DNA of 64,000 nucleotides, from contig JAKSZT010054305.1 of the NCBI GenBank assembly GCA_026826555.1, positions 1,004,297-1,068,296 on the forward strand. The letters are read 5' to 3'. The stretch is from Tolypeutes matacus. Lineage: Eukaryota; Chordata; Mammalia; Cingulata; Chlamyphoridae. Shown piece by piece: positions 44,085 to 55,847 of the stretch. Position 1 is the stretch's first letter. Every line of letters starts with the position of its first letter. A program made the position numbers and the translations under genes. The notes under the pieces were generated by a model. That model was not told where the DNA came from, ran no database searches, and saw nothing but the letters and a program-made list of their open reading frames with translations.

Positions 44085-44640
44085 ACAACAATCCCATGAA
44101 GTGAGTGAGCAGAGATTAACAATTCCATTTTACGGACATGGGAATTGAGAATCAGGGATGAAGAGGAGGAAGAGGGTAAAGGAGAAAGAGGAGAGGGAGA
44201 GAGAAGAAGGAGAAAATGATTATTTAAATTCTACTAATAATAATTAAAATGCATTGCTTGTCTAAAGTCATCTAGCTTATTAATGGTGGATCTAGAACTT
44301 GAACCCAGGCACTTACTCAATTGCATGTCTCTCTCTGTCCTGCATCTTCAAAAATGGCTATTGAGCCCTAGCTGTGTTCTCCATACTTCCCGGTTTTTGT
44401 GAAAAATACTGGGGACATCTACTAATCAGTGATAATACTTGTTGAACATTAAGGTGTTCCCAGCAGTGTGCCTTTCATGACTTCTTTCCTTTAGTCCACA
44501 TTTTTAAAACTATAAGTTAGGTGTATTATTGGTCACATTTTACAAATGAAGAAATTGAGGCTTTAGGAGTTTGTACAATGAGTAAGCGGTGGAGCTGGGC
44601 TCCAGAACCTATGCCTTTCATTACACATCTGGCCTCCCAA
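44085..44640 (-). repeat. Two reverse MIR copies with a purine-rich tract
   Basis: 44090-44335 (CCATTTTACGGACATGGGAATTGAG, TCTAAAGTCATCTAGC, CTTGAACCCAGGCA) is a MIR in reverse. It is interrupted by a GAGGAGGAAG-type tract at 44160-44215. 44430-44640 (CACATTTTACAAATGAAG, ATTGAGGCTTTAGG, GTGGAGCTGGGC) is a second copy. Confidence 0.75.
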
Positions 44641-44941
44641 ACACAGTTCCCACCCTCAAGAAATAGACATGCCCATATATGGAAGAATTGCCGTAGGGCC
44701 ACAGACAGTAATGATTGATCACAGAAAGGAGAGTATAGGCTTGAGTCGTGGGACTAAAGCAACATCTTAAAGGACTAAAGCACATAGGACCTTCTCCACT
44801 GAGAACAGGACAAAAGGAAAGGCTAAAATGGCATCAGGAGAAAAATGGTAATTCCAAAACTGGAACAATGTTTTGACTCTAAAAGGAACTCTCCTTTGAT
44901 AGGCATCTCTAGATCAGACATGTTAAAACATTATCTCAACA

Positions 44942-45043
44942 GGGGGGCAGATATGGCTCAAATGTTTGGTTGTCCATCTCCCATATGGAGGGACCTGGGT
45001 TTGATCCTTGGGACCTCCTGGTAAAGAAAAAAAAAAAAAAACA
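44942..45043 (+). repeat. Short SINE, single tRNA-like unit
   Basis: Only the head and B box (GGGTTTGATCCTTGGG) are present, followed directly by poly(A). The TSD ATCTCAACAG (44933, 45044) is clear, so this is a complete insertion of a monomer, not a fragment. Confidence 0.9.
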
Positions 45044-45170
45044 TATCTCAACAGAGCCCAGTTATCCAAGGTATTCCAGGTGCTATTCCCCAACAGAAAC
45101 TTGGAACTGGCAAAGTCATCTTCCTCAAAACTCAGGAAAACAGAGCAAGGCATTGTAGCCACAAGCTGAA

Positions 45171-45315
45171 ATCAGCAGAGCCAGAAGGAGGAGGCAGAGA
45201 CCAGCAGATTGCTGCCAGGTGCCCACAGCTGTGGCTCAGGGAGGAAACATCTCCTGATGATGCCTTGATTTAGACACTTTCATGGCCTCAGAACCCATGT
45301 GTATAGGCATTATAG
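45171..45315 (+). repeat. MaLR-type LTR 3' fragment
   Basis: GGCAGAGACCAGCAGATTGC, CATCTCCTGATGATGCC and TTGATTTAGACACTTTC followed by GGCCTCAGAAC matches the 3' half of the LTR at 992. The last ~60 bp is missing. Confidence 0.45.
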
Positions 45316-45697
45316 ATGGCTCCTGGGAAAACAGAAATAGGATGATGTGAGGTACCTGTCTAACCATGGATGCTGTGTAAAGTAGCCACAGATAGCACGA
45401 AGAAAGGGTGTCCAGACTGGAGTGAGAGGAAAACGTTTTACTCTGGCAGGGGAGCGCCTTAGATGGCTGTGAATTCAGACCTTTTCCTATTTTTCCTGAG
45501 TATATCTCCCCTCTTTCCTGTCTCCTCTTGGTGCCTTCCTCCCTGGCTCCCTTCCTCTCTGCTCCAGCACAGTGCAGGAATCCCTGCCTGGCACTCAGCC
45601 ACCACCCAGCCTGAGCCTGGACGCTCGCTTTCCCATACTTGGGAGGAACCAGAGACACCCACCCTTTTGTCACCAACTCAGAAGGAAGGGGCTCAGG
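45316..45697. other. Unclassified stretch, no gene seen
   Basis: No repeat recognised. The long minus-strand frame (45895-45236) crosses an L1, a SINE and an LTR fragment, so it is not a gene. Confidence 0.4.
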
Positions 45698-45756
45698 AGA
45701 GCCGATGTGGCTCAGTGGTTGAGCACCAGCTTCCCACACATGAGACCTGGTACGTA
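45698..45756 (+). repeat. SINE fragment (tRNA-like head)
   Basis: GAGCCGATGTGGCTCAGTGG and CACCAGCTTCCCACACATG form the second-unit head of the dimeric SINE. The B box is replaced by a GA-repeat tract. Confidence 0.7.
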
Positions 45757-45779
45757 AACACAGAAAGAGAGAGAGAGAG

Positions 45780-46680
45780 AATATATTTGCAATATGTATA
45801 ACCCACAAAGGGTTAATATCAACAAAATTAATCCATAAAGAGATAAGAAAAACATAAAAATCTAATAGAAAAAAATTTGCAAAAGATATGAACAATCATG
45901 TTAATGAAAAAGAAGCAAATATGGCCAATAAACATGAAGAGTTGTTTGACCTCACTATGGGGAAATGCAAATTAAGAGTATTCAGTTGGCAAAAATAAAA
46001 AATCTGATAATACCAAGTATCCAATAGAGTATGGATTGATTGGATTAGTTGTATATTGCTGGTGGGAGTGTAAATTGGTACAATTTCTTTGGAAATAATT
46101 TGGTATTGTCTTATAAATTTGAATATTCATAAGCTCAAATACCTCAGCAATTTGACTTCTAACTATGTACCCAAGAGAAACTTTAATGCATGTGTACCTG
46201 GGGACACATACAACAATATTCATAGCAGTACTGTTCTTAATTGTGGGGGAAATCTGAAAACAAATGCCCACTGACAGGAGAGTAGAAAATAAATTGTGTT
46301 CTAGTCGTACAATGGAATATCAATAGCACTGAAAATTAATTAATTATACCTATGTGCAAAAGCATGCAAGAATCTTAGTTACATAATGTCATAGGGGAAA
46401 AAGCATGCCCCAGAAGACAATATATAAAATGATAGTATTTTTATACAGTGCAAAAATAAACAATGTATATTTCAGAGGTTGTATGTGTGTGTGTGTGTGT
46501 GTGATTTTTTAAAAAATAATTTAAGCAATGCAATGATAAACACAAGCTTCAGATAATGGTTACTACTGAGGGGGAAACAGGAGTAAGCGTTATACAGAGG
46601 AGCACATGCTTAGGTGTGGGTTATTAGCAACATTCTGGTTCTGGGGTTGGACAGTGAATTATGTGTACATTGCGTTACAA
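45780..46680 (+). repeat. Old L1 ORF2 C-terminus and 3' UTR
   Basis: GGGGAAATGCAAATTAAGAG, TATTGCTGGTGGGAGTG, CATAGCAGTACTGTTC and CGTACAATGGAATATC mark an eroded ORF2 end. A (TG)n tract is at 46483. Confidence 0.75.
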
Positions 46681-46744
46681 GTGGGAGGACAAAAGGAAGA
46701 AGAGAGGAGAAGCAAAGGAGGGAGGGAGGGAGGAGGAAGGAAAT

Positions 46745-47330
46745 AACCTAGTTCCCACACATGTCTGTTATTTGCTACAGCCATAAAGAAATGACCACCG
46801 ATATCACCGCATTGTGACACCTTTCATTGTCACTCACCACTACCCAATCCTCCTCTCTCTGGTGGTCTTGAGCAACTGCACTTGTCCTCTTTGAAGTTAA
46901 GCAGGGCTATGTGACTTGCTCTAGCCAAGTAAAGTGTCACTTTCAGTCTGAAGCTTTCAAGAGGCAGGGCATGAGTCAACATATTCCCTTTTCCATCTTC
47001 AGCAAATATGTCAAATATGTAGCATTGCCTTAATGGTAGATTTATAAGTGATGAAGAAACTAATATCAGAGGTTGGAAAGATGGCACTGCATGGTATTTA
47101 GTAGTGTAAAATGTGCAAACTGCTGCCTGAGGTAACTTGGGAGATATGTTACATACATAGTGTACTCTAGCTCTAATGGAAGACATCAAGGAAACAGACC
47201 TTTGATAATAGGTTACAAAAAGAGATGAGCTCAGGAAAAAATATGGTCTGTCTTGCAAGCAGGAATGAAAAAGAAACTGATTCGGTGTCTTCAACAGGTA
47301 ATGGTATGGAAAAGTAGGGAGGAGGGTACA
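46745..47330 (+). repeat. MLT1-like LTR, diverged
   Basis: AGCAGGGCTATGTGACTTGC, CAAGTAAAGTGTCACTTTC and AGCTTTCAAGAGGCAGG resemble MLT1-class LTRs, as at 2490. The 3' end is not clear. Confidence 0.4.
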
Positions 47331-47374
47331 GTTTCATGTTAAAAGAGACCAAAGGTATAACAACCAAATGCACT

Positions 47375-47663
47375 GTGTGGTCCTTGATTGGACCCTGATT
47401 TGAACAAATCAGATATAAAAATGGGAAGTTGGATTAGATATTAGATGATAATAGGGAATTACTGTTCATCTTTTTAGGTGATAACTATGTGGTTATTTAG
47501 GAAAATAGATGCATACTGAATTATTTAGAGATGAATTATCATGATGTCTATGTCATACTTTAATAGAACCCTGCAAAAAAATAATATGTGCGGTAAATAT
47601 TGTAAAATGTTGACAATTACTAAATTTGTTTTGGGTTTATGGATGTTCAAGATACAATATTCT
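47375..47663 (+). repeat. Old L1-like 3' region hosting the PIGP retrocopy
   Basis: TTGATTGGACCCTGATTTG, ACTATGTGGTTATTTAGG and TATTGTAAAATGTTGAC resemble the copies at 35430 and 62095. The text continues after the retrocopy (48649 on: TTCTACTTTTATGAGTGC, TTCATAATAATTC). Confidence 0.55.
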
Positions 47664-48633
<970 letters not shown>

Positions 48634-48700
48634 AAGATACAACATTCTTTCTACTTTTATGAGTGCTTGAATGTTTTCATAATAATTCATCAAAAAAATT

Positions 48701-49850
48701 ATACTCAATGCCTTCTGCAGGCAGGGGCCAGAGCATTAAGACCTAGGGGACTAGATCTTAGACTTTATCCTCTCACTAACTGAAAGATCCTAGAAATATT
48801 TGGGCTTCAAAATCAGATTCTCGTGTTATGGAGATCATTGACAGCGGGGTGGAGGGGTTGGAGAGGGACAAAACTGGAAAGAGAAAGCTTTGTAAGGACT
48901 GACCAGAGGCTGTTGCAGCAATCCAGATAAGAAATAATTAGCACCCTGTATGGTGGACGCTGTGCTGACCCCCATATCAATCCCACCCCCAGGTGATTAG
49001 TCTAAGAATGTGGTCCCATTCACCTGGCCTGAGGTGGCTCAGGAACGAATGAGTGGATCTGCTGTGCAGGAATGAATTCTAGGTGGTTTATGGGCAGTGT
49101 CATTGGACAGTGACTCCTTGTGGTGAGATGAGTGTGTGTGGAAATGTGTAAGGCTGTGAACTGTATCCAAATGTGGAGCCCCCCACAAGGACCTTTCTTA
49201 TATAAGCAAATTATTTGTTTTCATTGGCCTGACCCTTTCGCCAAGCCTTTGGCGACCACTCAAGAATCAGTGAAGATGTGGAGATTGGGCAAATGGTGGC
49301 TCAGAGCATCCTGGAGGGCTACTGCCAACTGTGCAGACCCCAAACAGCCATCTCAGGTAAGCGGGTGTTTGAGGCCGTGTGATATGCCATTGCCCTCAAA
49401 CAAGATGCGATGCAAACAGCAGCGTAGTCTTTGATGAAATATACTGACTCCCTTTCTATGTCAGACAGTGGGTCCCAAGGGGCTCCCCACTTAGCTAGAG
49501 GAGGGGCCAAGGAAGGGATCATCACCATCATCTCAAGATCTGTGGGCAGGGGCTGAACATGAGGGAAGCCACATCCTCCTGTTGTTTGTCAGATTTAGCC
49601 CTTTCCTGCAGATACCGTTTCCATCTCACCAGTGAGGCTTCGGTGGCCATGCCAAGTGCCTGCTGGGAAGTATCTCTTGCCCATAGCATTCTGGGAATCT
49701 TCTTGCACAAGCTGAATAGTTGTGACCCTATAAGCACCTCCATTTTCAGAAGAGTCCCAGAAGCAGTCAGGATATGCTATGCTTAGTCCAAGGACTCCGA
49801 GAGGCATATTCAGAGGTAGCCAAGGCCTCTCATTTAAAATCTTTTCCCAT
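48701..49850 (-). repeat. ERV internal region with RNase H-like stretch
   Basis: Read on the minus strand, the segment near 49190-49290 has the order seen at the RNase H end of retroviral pol: a short TDS motif, then VVAKGLAKGSGQ. The frame has a stop in the middle and flanking frameshifts, so it is a dead copy. The composite element (49851) separates it from more ERV-like sequence and the LTR at 51454-52002, which would be its 5' LTR. The distance is too short for a full provirus, so there are large internal deletions. Confidence 0.5.
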
Positions 49851-50733
49851 TGCGAATATTCTCGCTGCCCTGATTTTGTGATAATCAGGGTAGGCTAAAC
49901 ATTCGCTATATTAGAAACTATGCATGTGTCCCCAGACCTAGTTTTTCTCCCTAGGTCTGGTTTTCAGAATGCTGGTGATAAACTAAGCCTGATTTATTAT
50001 ATGACCATCCTGTATGGGAAAAGACTGTAACTTTGGGTATCTTTGGTCAACTTTAAGAGATACAGCAGGGGGATGGATGTGGCTCGGGTGGTTGGGCGTC
50101 CGTCTCCCATATGGAGGGACCTGGGTTCAATCCCCAGAACCTCCCGGTAAAAATTTAAAAAAAGAAAAATATAGAAGGCATGTGGGCCACCAGGCCCCAC
50201 GAGCCATGCAGCAAGATGATGACATAACAGGAAAGTGGCACAAGGGAGAGCCAAGACAAGATGCACTGAGAAACCAGGAACTAAGGTGGCACAGGTGGTA
50301 GTACGCCTCTCTCCCACATTGGAGTTTCCAAGGATTGAATCCTAGTGAAGACAGGAGGAGAAGAATGAGAAGAGATGGCAGAAATGGACACAGAGTCACC
50401 CAGCAAGTGGACACAGAAACAGCAAAAATGGGGGGGGGTTAAAAATGGCTAAAAGTAAATAAATAAATCCTTTTTAAAAATGTATGAGGAGGAAGATACG
50501 GACTACAGTTAGTAGTAAAACTTTGATGATGCTCTTTCATGATTTGTTAACAAATGTTTCACAACAATGCAGGGTGTTTGCTGGGGCGGGGGGGGGGTGA
50601 TGTGTGGGAGCCCTGTATGATGTTATGCATGTTTGCTTTATAAGTTCACGATGTTTACTGAACACTTATAGTTCATGTATGTTCATGTGTGAATGATATA
50701 CTTCAATAAATTGTTTAAAAAAAAAAAAAACTG
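49851..50733 (+). mobile_element. Composite retroposon copy 2 (5' module + SINE + L1 3' end)
   Basis: Same order as at 4579: 5' module (GCGAATATTCTCGCTGCCC ... GGTCAACTTTAAGAGATAC), DAS-like SINE (50067-50480), then the L1 3' terminus (ACGGACTACAGTTAGTAGTA to CTTCAATAAATTG) and poly(A). The module junctions agree with copy 1, with only scattered differences by eye. No clear TSD is seen; the left flank is TTTTCCCATT and the right flank is CTGGCAGAAC. It lies within a minus-strand ERV remnant. Confidence 0.85.
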
Positions 50734-51453
50734 GCAGAACAGGGCTACTATATCAGGGGACGGTAGGTATGAGTGACACTCTGTTTGAGGAAATCTTGAA
50801 TTATAGGCTGGAGCCCCACAGTACCTTGTTTCAGGCAATATTGCAGTATTTATCACCCTGATGGGCAGAGACAGTTCCACAGTTGTCCTATTTGTCCAAG
50901 GGAGCCAAAGATTTGATCGCATTCCAGGTGCCATGTTAAATCATCAATACCTATAGCAGGGAAAACAAGAGCCACCATTAGGGGACACTATTTAATAAGA
51001 ATTTTGTTCCAATAGTCAGAGTTGTTCCAATAGGCAGAGTTGTGGGTTGGGAGAAGGGGAACTGAGCCTTTGATATGCAGATAAACCAGGATCTGAGGTT
51101 CTGCTGTGAGGCCCTCTCAAGCCCTGACAATAGCTCCACCCTCTCCATAGCCTTGCAGATAGTAAGAGCCAGTCGTTCCCAATCAGGGGAGTGCAAGAAA
51201 CCACAGGGTTTACCCTCTTGTCTTACTAGGACTGGCCTTTTGTGTTTCCTGGGGAGGACTATTATCTACAGGACTGCCGATTTGGGGTGGGAAGCTTTGA
51301 TACACCTGGCAGAGACAACAGGTGGTACAAATGGACATCAGCAAGCCACGGACCCCTATCTGAAAGAGCCAGTTAGTAAACTAAGAGCAGTCAAAAGGCA
51401 TTATGCCTCATTTTCCACGGGCATGACCAACGAACCCTGCTCACTGTGCCACT
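50734..51453 (-). repeat. ERV internal/leader region next to the 5' LTR
   Basis: It begins (minus strand) with a candidate primer-binding site TGGCACAGTGAGCAGGG at 51451, two bases after the LTR end. The rest has no long frame. I could not assign a tRNA type. It is continuous with the LTR and is cut by the composite element at its far end. Confidence 0.5.
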
Positions 51454-52002
51454 TGTTCTGAATTAGTTAAGTTGGATTTTAAATTGGGGTCCTGGTGGAG
51501 GTCAGATGCAACACAATGGGAAACCAAGGCCGTAATGCATGAGAAAAGATAGTTTCTTACTACCAGGTCTCAGAGAGAGAGAAGGTGCCATGAGGGGTCA
51601 ACAGGAAGTGCGATCAGCTTGGTGACTCCACCAGCAATGGGAAGCAAAAAGGCAGAGTGAGAGGGATCCATGGGCCTGTGCCTTTATTGTGGTCCAAGGG
51701 TATAGTTTAGTAGGTTTCCTATGGGAGTCAAGAAAACACAAGAGAAAAAGTGAAGAGAATGGGGTTCCAAAGGTGGTGGGGATGGTTAGCTTATCATTTG
51801 TCAACAGCTGTGGGTTTCGGGTAAGGTGTTTGGGTGGTGAGGGTGGTGGCTACAGATGTAGATTTGGGGTCTGGGGGTTTTATGTCCCAGATCTGGAAAG
51901 CTGCTTATTAGCTAGACCAAAGGTCAGTGTTGAGGCATGTGGCTTGACCAAAGTAAGATGGATGCCGAGACAACACTCACAAAAATTTTGATGGTTGTAA
52001 CA
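51454..52002 (-). repeat. ERV LTR (5' LTR of a minus-strand remnant)
   Basis: On the minus strand it runs from TGTTACAACCATC to TTCAGAACA, i.e. TG...CA ends. A polyadenylation signal AATAAAGGC lies near 51686, followed by a C/T-rich U5 with CTCTCTCTCTGAGACC. The size of about 549 bp fits an ERV LTR. The class I assignment is inferred from layout only. No second LTR is seen. Confidence 0.6.
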
Positions 52003-52629
52003 CCTGTATATTGTACTTTGGGGTTGTAATTGCTCTTTTGTTTCTATATGACCTAAAAAGGCAAACACATAAATCTGTAGCAGTTTGATATTATTTATGA
52101 ATTCCAAAAAGAGACATAGATTATGTTTGTAAACTGGTCTGATCCTCTGGGCAAGATACCCTTTGATTGTATTAAATTCAAAGGTTTTACGTTTGCTTGA
52201 TTAAATCAAGATTAGGGCTTTGATTCGACCACATCATTAGGGTGACTCAGGGTTGAGTCCCTGCCCCCTTGGGCTATATAAACGGACACTCAATCAAGGA
52301 GAAGTTACATGGAAGAAAGAGAGAGCTCCACAGACATGGCAGAGGACAGAGCTTTGATCCTGAGGCCCCAGGAAGAGACATGAGCCATTTGCCTGATAGT
52401 TTGCAGCTGAAGAGAACAGAGCAGCTGAGCTGAGGAAGCCTGGAAAGAAACCAACCCCATGCCAGCCTACGGCTGGAGCCTTAAGAGGAAGAGGGAAGGA
52501 GAGACCAGGTCTGCCATATTACTTCAACACATGGCAACTGACTTGGGTGAGAAAGTACCTCTTATGATACCTTTTGGGCCTTGTAACTAAGCTTTTACCC
52601 AAATAAATACCCTTTATAAAAACCAACAG

Positions 52630-52865
52630 GGGGAAGCGGATGTGGCTCAACCAATAGGGCTCCCGTTTACTATATGGGAGGCCCCGGGTTCGATTCCCGG
52701 GGCCTCCTGGTGAAGGCAAGCCAGCCCACGCAGCGCGGTGAGCTGACGCAGCAGGACAACCCAACAAAGGGAGACAAGCAGACACAGAAAAACGCACAGC
52801 AAAGGACACAGTGAGCACAAGCAGCAAGGGGGGATAAATAAATAAATAAATAAAATCTTGGGAAA
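52630..52865 (+). repeat. DAS-like SINE
   Basis: The head is GGGAAGCGGATGTGGCTCAA with box GGGTTCGATTCCCGGGG, a GC-rich body, and a (AATA)n/AAATCTTGG tail. The flank AAACCAACAG (52620) recurs as AAACAACAG (52868) and CCCAACAG (53038). Confidence 0.9.
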
Positions 52866-52876
52866 AAAAACAACAG

Positions 52877-53030
52877 GGAAGCAGATGTGGCTCAAGCAGG
52901 TGGGTGCCCGCCTACCACATGGGAGATCCTGAGTTTGGTTCCCAGTGCCCCCTAAAAACAAGACAAGCAGACAGCGAGAACAGACAATGGGGGGTGGGGG
53001 GAAATAAATAAAATAAATCTTTATAAAAAA
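52877..53030 (+). repeat. Short DAS-like SINE
   Basis: The head is GGAAGCAGATGTGGCTCAAG with GAGTTTGGTTCCCAGTGCC. It lacks the second tRNA-like unit and ends in AAATAAATCTTTATAAAA. It shares its target with the previous SINE. Confidence 0.85.
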
Positions 53031-53095
53031 ATAAAAGCCCAACAGATTTCTGATACTTTGCATCAGCACCTCTTTGACTAATACAAAATCTATGT

Positions 53096-54557
53096 TAATA
53101 GGCACTCAATGTATAAAGATGTAAATTGCAACAATAAAATCATAAAGGGGGTGCAAAGCTGCATAGGAGCAGAATTTTGAATTCTATTGAAGCGAAGTCA
53201 GTATTAATTCAAACTAGAATGTTATAAATTTAAAAGATTAATTGTAATCCCCAGGGTATCCACTAAGAAAATAACTGAAAATATACAGAAAGGAAAGAAG
53301 TGGATCAAAATGAAACACTACAAAAAGTCAACTAAATACCCAAAAAAGGAATTAATAGAGGAACTGAGGAATAAAAACATGTAATACACACAAAAAGCAA
53401 ATAGCTAAATAGCAGAAGTAAATTGTTCCTTATCAGTAATTACTTAAGTGTTAATGGATTAAACTCTCCTATTAAGAGGCAAAATTTAGCAGATTGGATT
53501 CAAAAACATGATCAAACTACATACAAGGCACTCGTTTTAGATATAAAGACACAAAAATGTTGAAAGTAAAAGGACGTGCAACAAAAGAAAAACATAGATA
53601 AATGGAACCTCCTCAAAATTAAACACTTTTACACCTCACAGGACTTTGTCAGAAGAGTGAAAAGGCAGCCAACTCAATGGGAGAAAATATTTGGAAAACA
53701 CATATCCGATAAGGGTTTAATATCCAGGATATATAAAGAGATGTTACAACTCAACAATAAAAAGACAAACGACCCAATTAAAAAATGGGCAAAACACTTG
53801 ATGAGACATTTGTCCAAAGAAGAAATACAAATGGCAACAAAACACATGAAGAAATCCTCAACGTCACTAATGATTAGGGAAATGCAAATCAAAACTACAA
53901 TGAGATATCATTTCACACCTATCAGAATGGCCACTATTTAAAAGACAGAGAACTAAAAGTGTTGGAGAGGATGTGGACAGATAGGAACACTTCTTCACTG
54001 TTGGTGGGAATGCAGAATGGTACAGCCACTGTGGAGGACTGTTTGGCAGTTCCTAAAGAAGTTGAATATAGACTTGCCACGTGACCCTGCAATACCACTA
54101 CTGGGTATATATCCAGAAGAACTGAGAGCAGTGACACCAACAGACATCTGCACACCGATGTTCATAGCAACATTATTCACCATTGCCAAAAGTTGGAAAC
54201 AACCCAGGTGTCCATCAACAGACAAATGGATAAACAAACTGTGGTCTATTCACATGATGGAATATTGTGCAGCTGTAAGAAGAAATGAAGTCGTAAAGCA
54301 TATGGCAACATGGATGAACCTGGAGGACATTATGTTGAGTGAAGCAAGCCAGACACAAAAGGACAAATACTGTATGGTTGCATTGCTATGAACCAAATAT
54401 ATTGTGTAACATATTGTTTGATTCAAAAAAATTTTTATATGTATCCAGTACATTTAATTGAGAAATGTATATATTTATTCATCTGTGTTTACTTTTTAGT
54501 TTTTAATTGTTTATATTCTCAATTATTAAATGTACAAAATAAAGTAAAAAAAAAAAA
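53096..54557 (+). repeat. L1 mosaic, ORF2 start joined to ORF2 C-terminus
   Basis: 53096-53575 is the end of ORF1 and the start of the ORF2 endonuclease (GTGTTAATGGATTAAACTC). From 53576, the ORF2 C-terminal half is open in two stretches, 53576-53941 and 54017-54391, with [21 protein letters not shown] and DEW/EDIMLSE-like motifs. Then comes a short 3' UTR of about 150 bp ending AATAAAGT plus poly(A). The join near 53575 removes the RT core. The clean C-terminus marks a young L1 type; its 3' end recurs at 56372. Confidence 0.85.
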
Positions 54558-55562
54558 AAGAAAGCATGGAACTGGTGCATGGACAGTCATGTAGACCAAT
54601 GAAATTGAATTGAGAGTTCAGAAATCAGCCCTCACATTTATGGCCAACTGAATTTTGACAAGAGGACAAAGACCACCCTATTGGGAAAGAATAGTCTCTT
54701 CAACAAATGGTGCTAGGAAAACTGGATCTCCATTTGCAAAAGAAAGAAGGAGGATCTCTACCTCACACCGTATGCAAAAATATACTCAAAATGGATCAAA
54801 GAGCTAACTATAAAGCCAGAAATATCAAACATAAAGAAGAAAATATAGGGAAGCATCTCTGGACCTTGTATTAGGTAATGGTTTCTTAGACTTTATATCC
54901 AAAGCACAAGCAATAAAAGAAAAAAATAGATAAATGGGAGACCTCATCAAAATTAAAAACTTTTGTGCATCAAAAAACTTTAACATGAAAGCAAAATGAC
55001 AACTGACAGAATGGAAGAAAATATTTGGAAACTACATATCTGATAAAGGTTTAAAATCCAGAATATAAAAAGAAATCCTTCAATTTAATAATAAAAAGAC
55101 AACCCAATTTAAAAATGGGAAAAAGACATCTCTCCAAAGAAGATATACAAATGGCCAAAAGCACATGAAAAGATGCTCAACATCATTAGCCACCAGGGAA
55201 ATGCAAATCAAAACCACCATGAGATACCATTTCATACCCACTAGAAGGGCTACTATTTAAAAAATGAAAAATTACAAGTGTTTGAGAGGACACAGAGAAA
55301 TAGGAACACTTGTTCACTGTTGGTGGAAATGTAATGGTGGAGCCCCTTGGAAAACAGTTTGGCAGTTCCTCAGAAAGTTAAGTATAGAATTACCATATGA
55401 CCCAGCAATCTTACTTCTAGGTATAAGCCCAAAAGAATTAAAACAGGGACTCAAACAGATATTTGCATACTGGTGTTCATAGCAGCATTATTCACAATTG
55501 CCAAAAGATGGAAGCAACCCAAGAGCCCTTCAACAGAAAATGGATAATTAAAATGTGGTATA
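54558..55562 (+). repeat. Older L1 ORF2 C-terminal half
   Basis: GGACAGTCATGTAGACCAATG, TTTGACAAGAGGACAAAG, CAACAAATGGTGCTAGG, GGAAATGCAAATCAAAACC and CATATGACCCAGCAATC appear in the right order. It ends abruptly at 55562, where an LTR fragment starts. Confidence 0.85.
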
Positions 55563-55564
55563 TA

Positions 55565-55847
55565 AATATATGGTGGTTTGAAACTGTATGAACTGCAGAA
55601 AAACATGTTATTACAGTTAATCCATCCCTGTGAATGAAAGCCCATTGTAAGTAGAACCTTTGATGAGGCTACTTCAGTTAAGGTGTGTTCCCAGTATAGC
55701 AGGGAGCCGTGTGAAATGATAGCTTCCCACCAAACTGAAAGGGATACATCAGACCACAGAAAGACTCTGACAAGTCCAGCTTGGTGAGCAAAGAGCATTT
55801 AATAGGGGGCTTACATGAGGTCTTGCCCTCGATGGCCCAGGGGGGCA
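55565..55847. repeat. LTR fragments between two L1 pieces
   Basis: 55565-55690 matches the 5' end of the MaLR-type LTR at 992 in sense (GGTGGTTTGAAACTG, AACATGTTATTACAGTTAAT, CAGTTAAGGTGTGTTCC). 55691-55847 (CTTGGTGAGCAAAGAGCATTTAAT) is different, possibly another LTR. The L1 at 55848 starts without an A-tail, so the region is a rearranged junction. Confidence 0.5.

Larger units (their letters stand above)
52076..53085 (+). mobile_element. Solo LTR with perfect 5-bp TSD, split by two SINEs
   Basis: The LTR runs from TGTAGCAGTTTGATATTATT to CTAATACA. AAATC stands on both sides (52071-52075, 53086-53090). Promoter-like CTATATAAACGG lies near 52273 and AAATAAATACCC near 52600. Two SINEs (52630 and 52877) sit in its 3' part. 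Without them the LTR is about 600 bp. It is the same family as 12580-13191. Confidence 0.88.

Noticed and set aside
45236..45895. 219-codon minus-strand open frame, the longest in the window
   Set aside because: It runs through an LTR fragment, unclassified DNA, a SINE head and old L1 sequence in reverse. No domain is visible, so it is a chance frame.
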